Assembly (NCBI GenBank): GCA_038230275.1
Contig: JBBRNO010000023.1
Location: forward strand, 1-64,000
Length of the DNA: 64,000 nucleotides
Direction of reading: 5' to 3'
Source: JANXXV01 sp038230275
Lineage (GTDB): Bacteria > Acidobacteriota > Terriglobia > Bryobacterales > Bryobacteraceae
Shown here: positions 60,677-64,000 of the stretch, in pieces
How the letters are laid out: every line of letters starts with the position of its first letter
Numbering within the stretch: the first letter of the stretch is position 1
Notes under the pieces: generated by a model
The model's database searches: none
What the model saw: only the letters and a program-made list of their open reading frames with translations
Told to the model about the DNA's origin: nothing
Translations under genes and position numbers: made by a program

Positions 60677-62329
60677 ATGGCAGAAAACGACAACGAATGG
60701 TTATGGTTTGACGAAGACGAGCCGGTTCAAACACCGATCCGGATGGACGATGCCTCGCCTCAGATGGATAGATCGGCCGTTTCCGCGGTGGAGGTTGTAA
60801 GAGCCGTACCGCTCCATCTGCAAGGCAAGAGCGACGAGGCGATTGAAGAGTTGAAGCGCGGACTGCAAAAGGGCCTGTTTCTTTCTGAAATCTACTCCAC
60901 TCTGGCGCAGATTTATTACGAAAAGCAGCGCTACCAGGACGCAGCCGATACCTATGCCAAGTTGGCCGGCGCTGAGCCGAAACACCGCACGGTGTACTAC
61001 AACCTGGCAGTGTGCCTGGAGAAACTGGGCAAGACGCAGGAAGCGGCGGACGCGTTCCGCAAGGCGCTGGAATTTGATGCCAAGCGAGCCGATGCACGTC
61101 TGGGACTGGCGGTGTGCCAGTTGCGGCTGAAGCAGCCGGAGTTGGCCGCCGATCACTTCGATCAATATCTGGCCACGAACCCCGAGAGCGAAGCGGCGCA
61201 ATTCGGGAAGGCGGTTTGCCTTCACCTTTCGAACCGGTTAGACGAAGCGACGGTTGCGTATAAGAAGATTCTGGCGAAGAAGCCGAACTCTCCGGACGTG
61301 CTGGCGAATCTGGTGTCGGTTGGACTGGCGAGCAAGGATTTCGGGATGGTGCGTGAATACGCCGATAAGTTGCTTAAGGTGAAGCCTGCGGCGCGGGTTG
61401 CGCTGGAAGGTCTGGCGGCGGCCGCGCTGGCCTCCGGCAAGTTCGACGTAGCCGTGCAGCATTGCGCCGAACTGGTGAAAACCACGCCCGATTCGTTTGA
61501 GGCGCAGTACAATCTGGGAGTCGCCTGCCAGAAGCTGGGGCGGCTGGACCAAGCGGTTCGCGCCTATTCCGAGGCCATCCGCATCAATCCGAATTCCGAA
61601 CAGGCGCAAGCGAACCTGGGTGTCGTGCTGCAGGAAAAGGGCGATGCGGCCGGGGCACGCAGTGCCTATGAGCGGGCTCTTCAAATCGCTCCGGACTTGT
61701 CGGCGGCGCTGTGGAACATGGCGCTGCTGGCCGATCAGCGCGGGGACGACGAGGAAGCGGCAATCCTTTACTCGGAGGCGGTGGCGAAGAAGCCGGATTG
61801 GGAAGAAGCCTGGTTCCGTCTGGGCTATATTCAACTGCAACAGGGTGACTACCCGGCCAGCATTGAGGCCTTCACCGAGTGTCTGAAGCGGCGCACCGAT
61901 TGGGCCGATGCACAGCTGAACCTGGGCTTGGCTTACTGGTGGGCCGGGGAGCGGGAATCGGGCAGGAGTTCGCTGGAGAAAGCTTATTCCGCGCAGCCTT
62001 CCTCCGTGGAGGCGCTGCGCAGCCTGACGGCACTGACGGTGGAACTGGGCGATCTGAAGAAGGCGCAGGAATACCAGGCGAAGCTGAATAAACTGGGCGA
62101 CCGGAGTGCGGAACTGAGCTATAACTTCGGGATTGCGTTCCAGGAAGCACGGCGTTATGAAGACGCCGCCAAGGCTTACCGTGAGGCGATTGGCATCAAT
62201 TCCACCTTTGCCGAAGCACATCTGAACCTTGGTCACGCTTTGAAAGAGTTGGGGCAGGAGCAGGAAGCGAAAACCAGCTGGGAATTGGCGATTGCCACCA
62301 AACCCGACCTGGCTAACGATTATTTCTAG
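60677..62329 (+). CDS. Multi-TPR repeat protein
   Basis: The 550-residue soluble protein has no leader; after an acidic N-terminal ~30 residues it is made almost wholly of tetratricopeptide repeats. Repeat signatures such as 'AADTYAKLAGAEP', 'AADAFRKALEFD', 'AVRAYSEAIRINPNSEQAQA' and 'AAKAYREAIGINSTFAEAHL' recur at 34-residue spacing, giving about 12-14 repeats. TPR proteins scaffold complexes; a partner could be the membrane protein encoded just upstream. ATG 60677 has AGGA 7 bases before; upstream frame from 60614 is unsupported. Confidence 0.9.
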   Translation: MAENDNEWLWFDEDEPVQTPIRMDDASPQMDRSAVSAVEVVRAVPLHLQGKSDEAIEELKRGLQKGLFLSEIYSTLAQIYYEKQRYQDAADTYAKLAGAEPKHRTVYYNLAVCLEKLGKTQEAADAFRKALEFDAKRADARLGLAVCQLRLKQPELAADHFDQYLATNPESEAAQFGKAVCLHLSNRLDEATVAYKKILAKKPNSPDVLANLVSVGLASKDFGMVREYADKLLKVKPAARVALEGLAAAALASGKFDVAVQHCAELVKTTPDSFEAQYNLGVACQKLGRLDQAVRAYSEAIRINPNSEQAQANLGVVLQEKGDAAGARSAYERALQIAPDLSAALWNMALLADQRGDDEEAAILYSEAVAKKPDWEEAWFRLGYIQLQQGDYPASIEAFTECLKRRTDWADAQLNLGLAYWWAGERESGRSSLEKAYSAQPSSVEALRSLTALTVELGDLKKAQEYQAKLNKLGDRSAELSYNFGIAFQEARRYEDAAKAYREAIGINSTFAEAHLNLGHALKELGQEQEAKTSWELAIATKPDLANDYF

Positions 62330-62388
62330 GCTTCCAGGTTTCCAAGTCTTCAACGGGCCGCCCGTTTTGGTAGTATGAACAGCCAGAC

Positions 62389-62766
62389 ATGACCACACTC
62401 ACGGTCCTCTATCAGCGGCTTGGCGGGGAGCAGGCGTTTCAATCGATTGTGGCGGAATTCTACCGGCGCGTGCTGGCGGATCCGGCACTGGCGCCGTTTT
62501 TTGCCCATGTGGACATGGCCGCTTTGCAGGCGCATCAGGCAGCCTTTCTGATTCAGGCCATGGGGGGGCCCAACCTGTACCATGGACGCGACCTGAAGAT
62601 GGCACACGTGGGATTGCGAATTCAGAAGAAGGATTTCTATGCGGTGGCTGACCATCTGGTAAACACGCTGTCCGCGATGGGCGTGGACGAAGATACCGTT
62701 GGAGAAGTGGTGGACCGGCTGGAACCGTTATCGCGGGAGATTGTGAACGCTGAGGCCAAAACTTAG
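62389..62766 (+). CDS. glbN: Truncated haemoglobin (group I, 2-on-2 globin)
   Basis: The 125-residue haem protein shows LYQRLGG (helix A/B), the B10 tyrosine in FYRRVLADPALAPFF, a distal Gln-rich E helix (QAHQAAFLIQAMGG), and the proximal histidine in DLKMAHVGLRI. These are the usual hallmarks of group I trHb. Roles in NO/O2 handling are known in the family. It lies 59 bp after the TPR gene and converges with the glycosyltransferase (4-bp overlap of ends). Confidence 0.9.
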   Translation: MTTLTVLYQRLGGEQAFQSIVAEFYRRVLADPALAPFFAHVDMAALQAHQAAFLIQAMGGPNLYHGRDLKMAHVGLRIQKKDFYAVADHLVNTLSAMGVDEDTVGEVVDRLEPLSREIVNAEAKT

Positions 62767-63818
62767 GCGGGAATTCCATGGCACTTTACTGCGACGGCTC
62801 CCTCAGGAAGCGGTTGAGCCGCTGGTTCCGCGCGAAACCATCGCGCTAATTCATCATCCTCCACACGCCGGCGGGACATGATGAACCGCCGGTTGCGCAG
62901 TGCCCGATGAAGGCATCTCGCTATATGCCAAAACGCTGGAAGGGACCGCGGTTCGGCCACCAGGCATCCGCCCACCACCATCAGATCGCGAAGCGTGGCC
63001 GGAAGCCAGAACCGCCGGTAGATGCCGGCGGTGGAATTCTTGATTCGCATAAGAAACCGGTTCTTCACGGAGTGCATATTGAGCAGCGCCGGGACCGCGC
63101 GCCGGTTTCCCGCTACCACACGTCGCACGTGGTAGCCCACGGCACTGGGCGAATACAGGCAGCGCCATCCCAGCAGTTGCGCCCGCCAAGCCACGTCGGC
63201 ATCTTCGCGGTAGGCGAAAAAGTCGGGATCGAAGAAATTGCCGTCTTCTGAAATGTCGTCAATCATGGTTCGCCGGTAGAGCGCCGCGGCGCCGCTGGCT
63301 CCGAAGACGTACTCCATTTCGCCGAACCGTCCATGGGCAAGCTCCCGCCAGCCGCGGTCGAAGTGGCGCATGGCCGGCGTAAAGTAGATGCCCACTGAAT
63401 CCAACCTTGGCTCGACGGGTGGGATCAGGTCGGCCCCGATTGACAGCAGCCTTCCACAGAGGCTGCCGGCCGTTGGATCGATGCTGCCGGCCTCGACGAT
63501 CTCCCGCAGAAAGCCCGGCGCCAGGAAGACATCGGGATTCAGGGTGAGAACCCATTCGCTGCAAGAGGCGGCAATCGCCTGGTTCTGCGCCGCCGCGAAG
63601 CCCAGGTTGCGTTCGTTATGGATGACTTGGATGCGGCCCGCAAACCGTTGCAGGATGTCTCTGGTGCCGTCGGTGGAATTGTTGTCCACCACCAGTACTT
63701 CAAACGGAACACCCGTTTGCCGCAGCAAGGCATCCAGACAGGGGGCAATGAACCTGCGGCTGTTGTAGGTCACAATCGTTACGGAAACTACGGTTTTCGC
63801 ATTAGATCGTGTAGGCAT
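62763..63818 (-). CDS. Family 2 glycosyltransferase (rhamnosyltransferase WbbL-like)
   Basis: The ~351-residue GT-A enzyme has SVTIVTYNSRRFIAPCLDAL at the N-terminus, VLVVDNNSTDGTRDIL, GFAAAQNQAI, LNPDVFL (the DxD-type metal site in this group is NPD), and DPDFFAYREDADVAWRAQLL with the catalytic base region. There is a C-terminal Arg-rich tail. It probably adds a sugar to cell-surface polysaccharide. The start at ATG 63818 is preferred; ATG 63878 would add 20 unlikely residues. No strong ribosome site is visible at either. Confidence 0.85.
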   Translation of the reverse strand: MPTRSNAKTVVSVTIVTYNSRRFIAPCLDALLRQTGVPFEVLVVDNNSTDGTRDILQRFAGRIQVIHNERNLGFAAAQNQAIAASCSEWVLTLNPDVFLAPGFLREIVEAGSIDPTAGSLCGRLLSIGADLIPPVEPRLDSVGIYFTPAMRHFDRGWRELAHGRFGEMEYVFGASGAAALYRRTMIDDISEDGNFFDPDFFAYREDADVAWRAQLLGWRCLYSPSAVGYHVRRVVAGNRRAVPALLNMHSVKNRFLMRIKNSTAGIYRRFWLPATLRDLMVVGGCLVAEPRSLPAFWHIARCLHRALRNRRFIMSRRRVEDDELARWFRAEPAAQPLPEGAVAVKCHGIPA

Positions 63819-63951
63819 TCTGTAGCAAAGACCCGAATCGGGGGGATTTGCACTACACTCAACGCAGGCATATCGCAAATAGTTCGAAGAATAGTTTTGC
63901 CGCTGTAGTTGAAAGGTACGTCTGGGGAATCTTTGCTAGTGAAGATGAGTG

Positions 63952-64000
63952 ATGCCGCTTTACCCTCTTGGTGATGGAATTTTGGGCCTTGCGCAACCGG
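63952..64000 (+). CDS. Possible start of a further gene, cut by window end
   Basis: An ATG at 63952 opens a frame MPLYPLGDGILGLAQP that continues to the window edge. A GAAGATGAG purine tract lies just upstream. Sixteen codons are too few to identify; it may be coincidence. Confidence 0.2.
   Translation, partial: MPLYPLGDGILGLAQP

Overview
The window looks like chromosomal DNA of a soil acidobacterium, most likely of the Solibacter/Bryobacter type. The support is family content: two Oar-like TonB-dependent receptors with an N-terminal carboxypeptidase-regulatory-like domain, several 'planctomycete-type' secreted cytochrome/DUF1501 gene sets (DUF1549/DUF1553, DUF1587/DUF1592, DUF1552), many Tat-type signals, moderate-to-high GC and frequent stop/start overlaps (ATGA, GTGA, TTGA). 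The assignment is inference. No rRNA, tRNA, CRISPR array, phage or plasmid gene was recognised.

Region 1 (1-12.4 kb) is a carbon/amine catabolism locus. On the + strand lie an RraA-family protein (cut by the window edge), a DMT transporter split into two small proteins, and an SDR dehydrogenase. On the - strand an Oar-like receptor leads a tight set: Tat-secreted TIM-barrel protein, creatininase-family amidohydrolase, MBL hydrolase, Gfo/Idh oxidoreductase, AspA/AstE-type deacylase and a threonine-synthase-like PLP enzyme. A divergent FadR-type GntR regulator sits at the head. The substrate is unknown.

Region 2 (12.4-19.2 kb) is an operon of a prepeptidase-C-like secreted protein, a DUF1549/DUF1553 cytochrome-type protein, a DUF1501 protein and an MFS transporter.

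Region 3 (19.3-29.2 kb) has purine salvage/uptake genes (AzgA-type permease, guanine deaminase, exported nucleoside hydrolase). It is followed by a stretch with an unusual density of broken genes: truncated NCS2 permease, truncated NADAR-like gene, frameshifted MBL gene, internally deleted DUF1587/DUF1592 gene, and a DUF1552 gene cut off and joined to the tail of an ankyrin gene. It ends in a 156-bp element with terminal inverted repeats.

Region 4 (29.2-42.5 kb) has a second Oar-like receptor divergent from a nine-gene purine degradation operon: xanthine dehydrogenase (2 subunits), OHCU decarboxylase, uricase, HIU hydrolase, allantoate amidohydrolase, allantoinase, ureidoglycine aminohydrolase and ureidoglycolate amidohydrolase. 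With guanine deaminase this gives a complete plant-like ureide route from guanine to glyoxylate, CO2 and ammonia.

Region 5 (42.5-52.9 kb) holds a decayed esterase-like gene, a small secreted protein, another DUF1549/DUF1553 plus DUF1501 pair with a secreted CocE-type hydrolase, an aldose-1-epimerase lipoprotein, a GH46-chitosanase-like protein and a member of a soil-bacterial multicopy family of unknown function.

Region 6 (53.1-64 kb) has a DUF1998-type DEAD/DEAH helicase, a MacA-like membrane fusion protein with a MacB/LolD-type ATPase but no permease, an unusual protein with zinc-ribbon, Pro/Ala linker, membrane helix and beta-sandwich, a TPR protein, a truncated haemoglobin, and a GT2 glycosyltransferase on the opposite strand.
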